Positions 17,181 to 25,547 of a stretch of 64,000 bases of DNA are shown here, piece after piece. Location: assembly GCA_965221625.1 (NCBI GenBank), contig OZ244903.1, positions 62,001 to 126,000 of the forward strand, read 5' to 3'. Below the pieces are notes generated by a model that did not search any database, was not told the DNA's origin, and was given only the letters and a program-made list of their open reading frames with translations. The position numbers and the translations under genes were made by a program. Within the stretch, counting starts at the first letter, position 1. Each line of letters begins with the position of its first letter. Source of the stretch: Bin127 sp965221625. Its GTDB lineage: Bacteria; Chloroflexota; Dehalococcoidia; Lucifugimonadales; Lucifugimonadaceae.

Positions 17181-17402
17181 TCATTTAGCGTCGCTATTCG
17201 GCTTGCGAGCCCTCATGCGTCGTTGCACCAACGATCGGTCGAGCATGACACGCCGACCGCAACCAATGCAGGTCAAACCGATGTCGGCCCCGGTTCGTCG
17301 CACGGTCCAATCGCTAGAACCACAGGGATGCGCCTTCCGCAAAGTGACGATGTCGCCGACTTCGAATGGGACGACCTCGCGGTCTCTGCGGACACCTGGC
17401 AT
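17181..17402 (-). CDS. DUF951 family protein
   Basis: 73 residues from ATG 17402. It has the full DUF951 signature: VGDIVTLRKAHPCGSSDW, then RTGADIGLTCIGCGRRVMLDRS, with an SH3-like strand pattern and three cysteines. Function not known; in Firmicutes the family lies near rpsF/ssb/rpsR. Here it starts ten bases after the pyrF stop, so it is probably co-transcribed with pyrF. A longer start at 17459 would overlap pyrF and is not preferred. Confidence 0.85.
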   Translation of the reverse strand: MPGVRRDREVVPFEVGDIVTLRKAHPCGSSDWTVRRTGADIGLTCIGCGRRVMLDRSLVQRRMRARKPNSDAK

Positions 17403-17412
17403 CGAAACCAGA

Positions 17413-18225
17413 TCAATCGTTTCCCAGCTCGATTTCGGTGCGCAACTCCACGACCGCACGGCGCGCCTCCAAAGCGAAGTCGGATCCCGATGACGCGTAG
17501 ATGATGCCGCGCGACGAATTGATCAATATGTTCTCGCCGCCGGCACGCGCCGTCTCGGTCGCGTCGCCGCCTTGCGCACCCACACCGGGGATCAGAAACG
17601 GCATATCTGGGAAATCGCGCCGCAACTCCACCAACTCTCGCGGGAAGGTAGCACCCACTACCAACCCGACATTCCCACGATCTGAGATCTCTTCCACCTG
17701 TCGCGCAACAATTTCAAAGACACGCTTGCCACTCTCGACGTCAACGACGTCCTGCAGCTGGATCGAACTGGGATTGGAAGTGCGGCAAACAACGAAAACG
17801 CCCCGACCTTCGTATTCTAGGAAGGGCTGGAGCGCATCGGATCCTTGATATGCGTAGACCGTGCACGCGTCGAAGCCGTAGTTCCCGAATATCGATGCTG
17901 CATACTTCCCCGCCACATTGCCGATATCGCCCCGTTTTGCGTCGGCAACGAGGAAAACGTCGGGAGCCACGTCTCGAATGTAGGAGACGGTACGCTCCAG
18001 TGCCTTCAATCCCTCAATTCCGAGTGCCTCGTAAAACGCAAATTGGGGTTTGTAGGCAGCAATCAGATCGTGCGTGGCGTCTACGATTGCGCGATTGAAC
18101 TCGAACACGTCGTCAATCGGCATTAACCTTGGATCTGGATCCAACCCCACACAGACACAACTCTCGGAAATCTCACGCGCCTCAGCAAGTTTGGATTTCA
18201 TCGACTGTCTGACTTGTGTTGTCAT
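17413..18225 (-). CDS. pyrF: Orotidine 5'-phosphate decarboxylase
   Basis: 270 residues. The active-site motif DAKRGDIGNVAGKYA (DxKxxD) and the N-terminal VCVGLDPDP identify the type 2 (mycobacterial-like) enzyme, the last step of UMP synthesis. It is separate from the pyrR-B-C-carAB operon 7 kb away. ATG 18225; an alternative Met eight residues later is possible. Confidence 0.96.
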   Translation of the reverse strand: MTTQVRQSMKSKLAEAREISESCVCVGLDPDPRLMPIDDVFEFNRAIVDATHDLIAAYKPQFAFYEALGIEGLKALERTVSYIRDVAPDVFLVADAKRGDIGNVAGKYAASIFGNYGFDACTVYAYQGSDALQPFLEYEGRGVFVVCRTSNPSSIQLQDVVDVESGKRVFEIVARQVEEISDRGNVGLVVGATFPRELVELRRDFPDMPFLIPGVGAQGGDATETARAGGENILINSSRGIIYASSGSDFALEARRAVVELRTEIELGND

Positions 18226-18245
18226 ACCGACCTTACGCTTAGTTT

Positions 18246-19016
18246 ATGTCCAACCCAAGTATGCCGCAACGACCAACGATCACGCACAGCTTCAGCAATC
18301 GACGATCAGATCCGACAACGCCGCATCTAACGGTGCCGACGCGTCAAGACCTCGAATGGCTGTTCGTCGCATTGTTCGAAACCTATGGGCCACGCAATTG
18401 GTGGCCCACGGTCCATGGTGGCAATTTCGAACTCGTAATCGGTGCAATACTCGTCCAAAACATCTCGTGGTCCAACACCGAGCGCGCCCTCATCAACCTC
18501 CGGGACGCCGACATCTGGTCATTCGAGGCGATCGCGAAAGCCGATGAGGAGGAAATTCAAGAAGCGATTAGACCTTCCGGCTACTTCCGAGCAAAGACTC
18601 GCAAGCTGAAGGAGTTCGCCGCATTCATCATCGATCGGCACGACGGGGATTTAGGACGACTCTTCGCTTTGCCGATTCCAGAGATGCGGGAACAACTGCT
18701 GTCGGTCTGGGGTATCGGAGAAGAAACTGCGGACGACATCATCCTCTACGGTGCCAATAAACCGTCATTCGTCGTCGACGCGTACACGCGACGACTCCTC
18801 TCTCGCCTCGGTTGGAAAACCAGGAACGCGCAGTACCAAACCTACCAGGATCTATTTCACGCCCACTTGCCGCACGACGCATATCTGTTCAACGAGTACC
18901 ACGCTCTCATCGACTACCACGTCGCACGCGTCTGCAAGAAGAAACCGCTGTGCAAACACTGCAACCTCGCGGATCAATGCCCGGTCGGTCTTGGCGTCAG
19001 AGAGCCGACAGCGTGA
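18246..19016 (+). CDS. HhH-GPD DNA base-excision glycosylase (endonuclease III / MagIII-like)
   Basis: 256 residues. The HhH motif LLSVWGIGEETADDIILYG is followed by the catalytic Asp in FVVDAYTRR. The C-terminal Cys-x5-Cys-x2-Cys-x5-Cys (CKKKPLCKHCNLADQC) should bind a [4Fe-4S] cluster. The Lys that gives endonuclease III its lyase activity is Glu here (GEETAD versus GRKTAN), so the enzyme should be monofunctional, as in 3-methyladenine glycosylase III. Its 3' end overlaps the convergent modC by 20 bases. Confidence 0.88.
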   Translation: MSNPSMPQRPTITHSFSNRRSDPTTPHLTVPTRQDLEWLFVALFETYGPRNWWPTVHGGNFELVIGAILVQNISWSNTERALINLRDADIWSFEAIAKADEEEIQEAIRPSGYFRAKTRKLKEFAAFIIDRHDGDLGRLFALPIPEMREQLLSVWGIGEETADDIILYGANKPSFVVDAYTRRLLSRLGWKTRNAQYQTYQDLFHAHLPHDAYLFNEYHALIDYHVARVCKKKPLCKHCNLADQCPVGLGVREPTA

Positions 19017-20073
19017 TGCTGCTCGACTTGAAAACCGCGTAGACGGGTTTTCCTTTGCCGATTTCGAGCGCGGTCGCCGCCTCGCGCGTCAATTCGACAA
19101 CCAACTCGGTGCCGACGTCGATGAATGCATAGGCGACCGACGCCCCTTCGGAGACGCGCGTGACGTTGCCTAGCAGGCAGTTTCGAGCACTGATGCCTTG
19201 TGGTTTGGACAACGCGAGCATTATGTCGGATGCACTGATCGACACCGTCACGCGTTGGCCTACTTGATGCGAGCCGATTGGTGCCCAAACCCGCGCATCG
19301 CCTACTCGAACCGTGCTCCGACTCGTGACTTCGCCGATAAAGACGTTGTCCAGATCGTCCAAACCCACGCGCGTCGACGCGGCAACTCTCGCCACCATAT
19401 CGGCAACGGGGCCGAAAGACTCGACGCGCCCGTTTGCCAGTACCAACGCATCGCTCGCGAGGGCCATCACGTCCGACAGCGAGTGTGACACATAAACCAT
19501 CGGGATACCAAAGGCTTCATGGACGTCCCGGAGGTAGGCAACAACCTCGTTCCGCAACCGGACGTCTAATGACGCAACGGGTTCGTCAAGCAGCAACAGA
19601 CGAGGAGAGGAGGCAACGCCTCTGGCCAGTGCTACTCGCTGCTTCTCCCCGCCTGACAACGTTGAAGGGTAGCGATCCAAAAGATGCCAGAGTTGCAGGA
19701 AATCGCATAGATCGTCCGGATCGATCGCCCGTCTCTCAGGAGGAATCAATCGGTAACCGTATTCGATATTCTGCCTCGCTGTCAGATGTGGGAAGAGTCC
19801 GCCATCCTGTAATACGAGGACTGCGCGTGCAATCTTCGTATCGATCCTGACGTGCTCGTACGAGGAGTACATCACCTCGCCTTTGATGCGAATGAATCCC
19901 TCGTCCGGAGTCATCAATCCGACAAGACATGCCAATAGCGTCGACTTCCCCGCGCCGGAAGCACCGAACACTGCGGTAATTTCCTCGGTAAACCGACCCG
20001 CAACATTCAACTCGAAGTCGTCGACACGTTTGCGTATCTCGAATTCGAGGAACGACTCCAACGGCTCAGTCAT
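18997..20073 (-). CDS. modC: Molybdate ABC transporter ATP-binding protein
   Basis: 358 residues from ATG 20073, chosen for its GGGGAG ribosome site; it overlaps the modB stop by 8 bases. Walker A GASGAGKSTLL, signature LSGGEKQRVALARG and Walker B LLLLDEP are complete. The C-terminal third contains a TOBE/Mop-like oxyanion-binding region (SARNCLLGNVTRVSEG..VDVGTELVVELT). Energises molybdate (or tungstate) uptake, supporting molybdenum cofactor enzymes not seen in this window. Confidence 0.92.
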   Translation of the reverse strand: MTEPLESFLEFEIRKRVDDFELNVAGRFTEEITAVFGASGAGKSTLLACLVGLMTPDEGFIRIKGEVMYSSYEHVRIDTKIARAVLVLQDGGLFPHLTARQNIEYGYRLIPPERRAIDPDDLCDFLQLWHLLDRYPSTLSGGEKQRVALARGVASSPRLLLLDEPVASLDVRLRNEVVAYLRDVHEAFGIPMVYVSHSLSDVMALASDALVLANGRVESFGPVADMVARVAASTRVGLDDLDNVFIGEVTSRSTVRVGDARVWAPIGSHQVGQRVTVSISASDIMLALSKPQGISARNCLLGNVTRVSEGASVAYAFIDVGTELVVELTREAATALEIGKGKPVYAVFKSSSITLSAL

Positions 20074-20743
20074 TCGAATCTCCCCGATCATGACTTCGTC
20101 GCCGTTGTCGAGAGACGAGCAAGTTGTGGATTCCCAACGCGGCACCGCCGATCGCTATCGAGACGATTGCCAGCACCCAAGCACCGGAAAAGTCGCCAGC
20201 CGATATCCGCGAGAAGATAGCACTAGGCAACCCTTGCGTCCGACCCGGGATGTTTCCCGCGAAGACGATTGTCGCCCCGAACTCGGCAAATGCCCTAACG
20301 AATCCCAATAACAACCCTGCGGCAATCCCGCGCCTCGCCAATGGCAACATGACTTCCCACGCGGCACGCAAACGACTCGCACCCAAGTTCCTCGCAGCAA
20401 ACACCAATCGCGGATCGACCTCCGCCAGACCAGCTGCGAACGATCTCACCACCAACGGGAACGCCACGACCGCCGATGCCAACGACATAGCAAACCAACT
20501 GAATGCCAAACCACGCGTCAGTTCGCCGAACGGGCCCGTCGCCCCGAACATCCACAGCAATACAAATCCCACCGCAACTGGAGGAAGTGCCAACGGCATC
20601 GAAACCACGAGGTCAACGATGAACGACAGTCGTCCGGTGCTCCGTACCAGATATCCGGCAACGAGCAACGCAGGAACACACATCAACAACGTCGCCACCA
20701 GCGCGGATTGCAGCGAAATCAAGGTTGCATCCAACCAGTCCAT
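20066..20743 (-). CDS. modB: Molybdate ABC transporter permease
   Basis: About 225 residues with five or more membrane segments and the BPD-type inner-membrane-component motif EVMLPLARRGIAAGLLLGFVRAFAEFGAT, which docks the ATPase. Start at ATG 20743 or the adjacent GTG 20746. 16 bases after modA. Confidence 0.92.
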   Translation of the reverse strand: MDWLDATLISLQSALVATLLMCVPALLVAGYLVRSTGRLSFIVDLVVSMPLALPPVAVGFVLLWMFGATGPFGELTRGLAFSWFAMSLASAVVAFPLVVRSFAAGLAEVDPRLVFAARNLGASRLRAAWEVMLPLARRGIAAGLLLGFVRAFAEFGATIVFAGNIPGRTQGLPSAIFSRISAGDFSGAWVLAIVSIAIGGAALGIHNLLVSRQRRRSHDRGDSND

Positions 20744-20761
20744 CACAACACCATCTTCGCG

Positions 20762-21526
20762 CTACGGCGTGAAACCGTGCCGTCGCAATATCGACGTCGC
20801 ATCTGGACTCTCAATGTAATCGAGGAAGCTGCTGGCAACGCCGTTGTCCGATAGTGTCATTCCATAGTAGCGAGGCGCGGTAATGTCAAAATCGCTGTCG
20901 ACTGTGAAAACCACCTCGACATTATCTGCAGTCAATGCGTCGGTCTCGTATACCAAGGCAAGATCTGCGTTGCCGGTGGTTGCCGCCGCAAGAGCTGCCC
21001 GTGCATCCAACGTCAACGCCAACTTCGACCTCGTTGCCTCCCATGACCCGTCTTCCTCCAAGACATTCTGCCAATACTCGCCCGCCGGTGCCGTATCAGG
21101 ATCCGGCATTGCAATCCGGTCGGCGGCTTGTAACACAATGTCGCGAGATCCCGCCAATGGGCCGCCAATTCGAGCGGTCGCGGCCAAGCGATTCGACCAC
21201 AGTGTCCGCATAGCCGACGCGTCGCCTTTACCCGAACGCGAAAGCGTCTCGATCGGGGTCGAGCCTGCGACTATGACTGCATCTGCGCCTGCACCTGCAA
21301 CTATCTGGTTGGCGATCAGGTTTGAACCCGCGAAACTGAAATCAACCTGCATGCCTGTCGCATCGTTGAAAGCATCGCCAATCTCCTCAAGAACGTCAAC
21401 TAGCGACGCCGCGGCGAAGATTAGTGCTTCTTCATCGTCCGGATTCGTTCCGCCTGTACAGGCGCAGATCGAAGCGACAACGACGACGAAAACCGCGAAT
21501 AGCGTCAAGAATCGCGCCAAGTTCAA
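20762..21526 (-). CDS. modA: Molybdate-binding lipoprotein
   Basis: About 254 residues if started at TTG 21526. The frame is open to 21652 but lacks an ATG, so the start is uncertain. A signal segment (FLTLFAVFVVVVASICAC) ends in a lipobox-like ICAC. The mature part begins ALIFAAASLVDVLEEIGDAF, the ModA signature, with later SFAGSNLIANQI and GADAVIVAG segments that line the oxyanion site. First gene of modABC, divergent from the methyltransferase at 21613. Confidence 0.88.
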   Translation of the reverse strand: MNLARFLTLFAVFVVVVASICACTGGTNPDDEEALIFAAASLVDVLEEIGDAFNDATGMQVDFSFAGSNLIANQIVAGAGADAVIVAGSTPIETLSRSGKGDASAMRTLWSNRLAATARIGGPLAGSRDIVLQAADRIAMPDPDTAPAGEYWQNVLEEDGSWEATRSKLALTLDARAALAAATTGNADLALVYETDALTADNVEVVFTVDSDFDITAPRYYGMTLSDNGVASSFLDYIESPDATSILRRHGFTP

Positions 21527-21612
21527 CGCATCCCAATTCCCTGATAAAATCGAAATTGCATCGTTAAAGGCTAAACGCGCCGAATCCAGGTCCCAGAGAC
21601 TTCGAGGTCCAC

Positions 21613-22455
21613 ATGTCCGATTCCTCGACTGAATACTCCGACGAATACTCATTCAGTGAGTTCTCTTCGCAACCGTTTTACCGAACGGTCAACTCCAAAT
21701 TCGTCGACATGTCGGGTATCGTGAACTATCGCAAGATCATCGACCTCGGATGCGGTACCGGCGGAATCACCAAGCTCATCCTCGACCGCCTGTCCGGCAC
21801 CAAGGAGACGGTCATCTACGCTGTAGACCACTCCGCATCCGCACTTCGCGCCGCAGTGGAAGACCTATCCGGGCGCAAAGAAGCGATCGTGCGCTTTGTG
21901 CACGCCGAAGTCCAGAACCTCGCATCCTCCGTCAACGAGCAAGTCGAAGCCGTAATCTACTGCAACTCCATCCACTACGTGCCGGACAAGCTCGCGCTCC
22001 TCAAGCAGATTCGCGAGCGGTTGCAACCCGGTGGCATGCTCGCATTCAATACATCCTTTTTCGAGGGATCGCATCCGCCCGAATCTCACGACTTCTATCG
22101 CCGATGGATGATGCGATCCTTGCGAACGCTCCGAAGCGACTACGGGCTGTTCCCTGACAAGAACGCCGACAAGACGGGTGCCCGTCAGCAACTTTCAGCA
22201 AACGAGTACACCGAGCTTCTCGACGCTGCTGGTTTCGAGAACGTTAAGGTAGAAAACATCCGAGTTGACGTGCCCGAGTCTGGTTTCCACCACATAAGCG
22301 GTTTCAGCGACTGGATAGAAGGCGTGATGCCCGGTGTACCGTTAGGCACGGGTCGGGACGCGCTCCAAAAGTCGCTCAAGCAGGTCTTCAAAGAGATGAA
22401 CCTCGAAACAGTGCCACGAGTCTGGCTCGGAGTTACCGCAACCAAAGCGAAGTAA
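21613..22455 (+). CDS. Class I SAM-dependent methyltransferase
   Basis: 280 residues. AdoMet-binding motif I is IIDLGCGTGGITKLI (residues about 42-56), motif II has VDHSASAL, and post-I motifs are AVIYCNSIHYV and LQPGGMLAFNTSFF. This is a small-molecule (UbiE/Methyltransf_11) type. Substrate unknown. The protein starts in the leader region of the divergent modA gene; no metabolic link is evident. Confidence 0.85.
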   Translation: MSDSSTEYSDEYSFSEFSSQPFYRTVNSKFVDMSGIVNYRKIIDLGCGTGGITKLILDRLSGTKETVIYAVDHSASALRAAVEDLSGRKEAIVRFVHAEVQNLASSVNEQVEAVIYCNSIHYVPDKLALLKQIRERLQPGGMLAFNTSFFEGSHPPESHDFYRRWMMRSLRTLRSDYGLFPDKNADKTGARQQLSANEYTELLDAAGFENVKVENIRVDVPESGFHHISGFSDWIEGVMPGVPLGTGRDALQKSLKQVFKEMNLETVPRVWLGVTATKAK

Positions 22456-22507
22456 CCGCGTCGCCAACGTCCGCCTGGACCCTGCGCCGACAAACGCGGA
22501 TCCTGAT

Positions 22508-25471
22508 CTAGGCGTCGATACCCAAATCCTTCATGATCTGCCGATTCCCGCCGTGCACCGACGGCTCGCGGCACCACAGATCTCGCAGCAACTTCACCGC
22601 ACGCCTCGCATCCGGTGAGTCGATGCCCAGCATCTCCAATACGACGTGGTCGATCTCATGTCGGTTTTGGTCCCGCCAAGCGTAAGCAGCCGGCTGCAAC
22701 TGCAACCTCGCCAAGCGATCAAACTGCTCGTCTGCCACCAACCGCGCCCACTCACCAGCATCACTGTCCTCCGCAAAGTTGGGGATGGGCAAACCGGACA
22801 TCGCACCTACCCCGAGCGTTGTTCGCCCCGGTTGTGTCGTCTGTGCATATCCGAGACGCACCAGCATCCCCAAAGTCGAGTTGAACCACATCACGCACGC
22901 CTGCTTGACCGATTGGTCGGGGTGGATGAGCGACGTCCATGCTCGGCCGCCCATGCAAATGTCGGATGTGTAAGCGGCAACGAGTGCTTGCGAAGTCATT
23001 CTCAAGTTGCGCGAAACGAACCCATTACTCATGCGATTGAGCATGTTACGTTGGATACTCTCGCGTCCGCGCACTCGTTCGCCTGAGTGCGTGGGTTCAG
23101 TGAGGATGGTTGCTTGCGTCGTTGCGTTCGCCGACCAAAGCGACGGATGAACTGCGACGCTCCCCTGAGAGATCTCAGTGAATGCGAACGCGCCTCTGCC
23201 ATCCCCATCAACCGGGTGCCCAATTTGGTCGTGCGTGGGCCCGATGCCGCATAGCTTGCCCAATTCACTCATTCCCAACGACGACTGATAACTCGCCATT
23301 CGCTGCGGGTCGTCCAACACATTTCCGAGCAGCTTGCTGGATGCTAACGCCAGATGCCGGCTAGCGGTGCCAACTGCAAACCAGGGATAGTCATTCGACG
23401 GAACGACTTGGCGGATCCATCCACCAACTTCAACGCCAGCAATTCGGATCAGACCCGAATCTTCCTGCGTATCGCGGACGCGCTGAACCTCCGTAACAAT
23501 GGCCTGCGCTTCGGCGATCGTGCCAGGTCGCTGCGACAAGTTGACGCAAAACAGCATATTGTTGCCGATATGACGATTTTCGTCGCCTTCGTCGCCGATC
23601 ACGAGCATTTCGGCGATATCGGTATCGGCCGACATCATCGAAGATCCGTCAGTTACGAACGCAATCGCCGTCAACGAGTTGTAGGTCCTCAAACAATGGC
23701 TTCGAAATCCCGCCCAAGTTTCGGCGTGTGCCGCCGACAGCGGCAGAACGGTTGCGAAGACACCGTTGCTCTCCAACTTCAGATCTGCCAGCGCGGAAAA
23801 GTCTGCCCCCATCCCCGCTTGACCGTCGACGATGGAGTTGCCACGCTTGCGCATCCGAGATCGAATCCCGCTCAGCCGTTTGGTGCTCTCCGCACGATGC
23901 GCTTCCGAAATCCCCGTAATGTCGAACATCTTGCGACCGCCTCGTGCGCGCGTGTACGGCGGGTTTTGGATGACTAGCGAGTACGCATCGTTGGGTGCTG
24001 CGACACCGCTGCCGACGCCTTCCCGCGCCGATTGCTCCACCGTCTCTCCGAAAATGTCCGACGCCTGTTCGGCTACCAAGAACTCCAATGCACCCGTCTT
24101 CCCGCCCTTAACTGGCAACGCGGCGATGCTAGTGTTCTGATAGCTCTGCTGTATCTCAACCGTTGATAGCCCTGCAGCCGTCATGTGTGCCGCCAACGGA
24201 TTGATGTCCGTACCCGTGATGCCGCCCTCCATCATCCGCAGATGCAGTGCCGCAACATTTTTCCCGCCGGCAGCTTCGTAGTTCGTCCGGATGCGCTTGT
24301 ATGCCGCCCTCAACAGCGTACCCGTGCCGCATGCGAAGTCAGCGATCTTCAGATTGAACACCTCATCATCGTCCGACCAGTCGTTGACGTTCATGCGATC
24401 GACCGCGATCTTCGCCAACATCGCCGCGGTCGTGGGCAAGGTGTAGTTCGCCGCTGTCTCCTTGCGGTCTTCAAGCAGTTTCGGGAAGAGCTCGCCAGCG
24501 AAATCGACATGGTCGCCCAGACCTTCGACCGTGACTTTCTCGGCGAGTTCTGCAAGATTTGTCAAGGTGTCCGCGCCTGCGCCTAGAGGAATCGCCGGAA
24601 CCAGAGCATCCAACGCAGGTCCGAATATCGACCTATAGTTGTAACCGAGTATCGTCCTCCACGCCTCGCGAACGGAGGACATCGTCAAGGTCTCACCACC
24701 CAGGCTTTCGGTCCGCATTTCGCTAATCGATTTGAGACCTGACAACTCGGGCACCTTGGATGTTGCCAACAGATCATGAAGTCGAAGCGTCGACATCCAG
24801 ATACAGCAGGCCAACCTTAAACCTTGCGCCACGTTCGACTGTCCCACCTTGGTCGCAATCTCCTCCGCAACGTCGACAGGCAGTTCATCGCCGAGGCCGT
24901 CCGCGAATGCGATGATGTTCTTTGCCACGTCATTTGCGTACGTCTCAATCACATGGTGAGGCGTCGCGGCGGTCTCGCAGAGATCTGCCAGGTCGTCAAC
25001 GCTTCCCGACAGGTAGTTGCGCTCTGGCCAGCGTTCAATCTTGCTCGCATCGCCTTGCTGAAAGACCGCGTACTCGAGCGCAAAACCAGGGTCATTGCCG
25101 CGTCTCGATTGCTGCAGGAATGCGGACGCGACCTCAGGGGTAGACCAGCCCCTGACGAGTGCAGGGGCCTTTAATCCGATCACTGATAGGACCTCGCTAC
25201 CCAACGTCGTCCGTTTGCCGACCTGCGCTCGGGCGTCTGGTTCGGGATCAGAATCGATCTCGACTTCGATGACGATCGGGTTTCCGCTGCGAGGTTGGAC
25301 CAGAATGTCAGGTCTCAGCGCGGTGCCTTCAAGCAACACGCGAGACAACTCACTGGTCACTGCTTCACCATCGCGCCAACTGTGCCGACGCTCACGGAGT
25401 GCCCCGGCTAGCGCATCGTTGAAGCTATGCGCCGAGAGATTGCCACCGGCGAAGGATAGCTGAGACACCAA
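22508..25471 (-). CDS. Large N6-adenine DNA methyltransferase with N-terminal nuclease-like domain (type IIG-like)
   Basis: 987 residues; TTG or the next-codon GTG starts, with GAGG upstream. N-terminal residues 45-75 contain RPDILVQPRSGNPIVIEVEID, a PD-(D/E)XK-like layout (D55, E69) with Glu at the usual Lys position. A helical linker follows. The gamma-class methyltransferase core has motif I ACGTGTLL (380-387) and catalytic NPPY (503-506). The remaining 450 residues probably hold the target-recognition domain. No separate R or S subunit gene is adjacent, so it could be a single-chain type IIG enzyme or an orphan modification enzyme. Preceded by a 7-bp inverted repeat. Confidence 0.8.
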   Translation of the reverse strand: MVSQLSFAGGNLSAHSFNDALAGALRERRHSWRDGEAVTSELSRVLLEGTALRPDILVQPRSGNPIVIEVEIDSDPEPDARAQVGKRTTLGSEVLSVIGLKAPALVRGWSTPEVASAFLQQSRRGNDPGFALEYAVFQQGDASKIERWPERNYLSGSVDDLADLCETAATPHHVIETYANDVAKNIIAFADGLGDELPVDVAEEIATKVGQSNVAQGLRLACCIWMSTLRLHDLLATSKVPELSGLKSISEMRTESLGGETLTMSSVREAWRTILGYNYRSIFGPALDALVPAIPLGAGADTLTNLAELAEKVTVEGLGDHVDFAGELFPKLLEDRKETAANYTLPTTAAMLAKIAVDRMNVNDWSDDDEVFNLKIADFACGTGTLLRAAYKRIRTNYEAAGGKNVAALHLRMMEGGITGTDINPLAAHMTAAGLSTVEIQQSYQNTSIAALPVKGGKTGALEFLVAEQASDIFGETVEQSAREGVGSGVAAPNDAYSLVIQNPPYTRARGGRKMFDITGISEAHRAESTKRLSGIRSRMRKRGNSIVDGQAGMGADFSALADLKLESNGVFATVLPLSAAHAETWAGFRSHCLRTYNSLTAIAFVTDGSSMMSADTDIAEMLVIGDEGDENRHIGNNMLFCVNLSQRPGTIAEAQAIVTEVQRVRDTQEDSGLIRIAGVEVGGWIRQVVPSNDYPWFAVGTASRHLALASSKLLGNVLDDPQRMASYQSSLGMSELGKLCGIGPTHDQIGHPVDGDGRGAFAFTEISQGSVAVHPSLWSANATTQATILTEPTHSGERVRGRESIQRNMLNRMSNGFVSRNLRMTSQALVAAYTSDICMGGRAWTSLIHPDQSVKQACVMWFNSTLGMLVRLGYAQTTQPGRTTLGVGAMSGLPIPNFAEDSDAGEWARLVADEQFDRLARLQLQPAAYAWRDQNRHEIDHVVLEMLGIDSPDARRAVKLLRDLWCREPSVHGGNRQIMKDLGIDA

Positions 25472-25492
25472 TGAATCGACCTCAAAGCGGAT

Positions 25493-25517
25493 AATGACCC
25501 GAATAACTCAGGTCATT
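25493..25517. promoter_or_regulatory. Inverted repeat upstream of the DNA methyltransferase gene
   Basis: AATGACC (25493-25499) and GGTCATT (25511-25517) form a perfect 7-bp inverted repeat with an 11-base spacer, 22 bases upstream of the methyltransferase start. A TACAAT hexamer lies just upstream on the minus strand (25525-25520), so a protein bound here would block the start of transcription. Operator role is inferred. Confidence 0.35.
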
Positions 25518-25547
25518 GTATCCGTGTTGAGTTAGGTCTGAATTCGA

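Noticed and set aside
20124..21632. Long plus-strand open frames antisense to modB and modA (231 and 249 codons)
   Set aside because: Composition is Ala/Ser/Thr/Asn-rich as expected for the reverse frame of GC-rich genes; no motif, and modA/modB on the other strand are certain.
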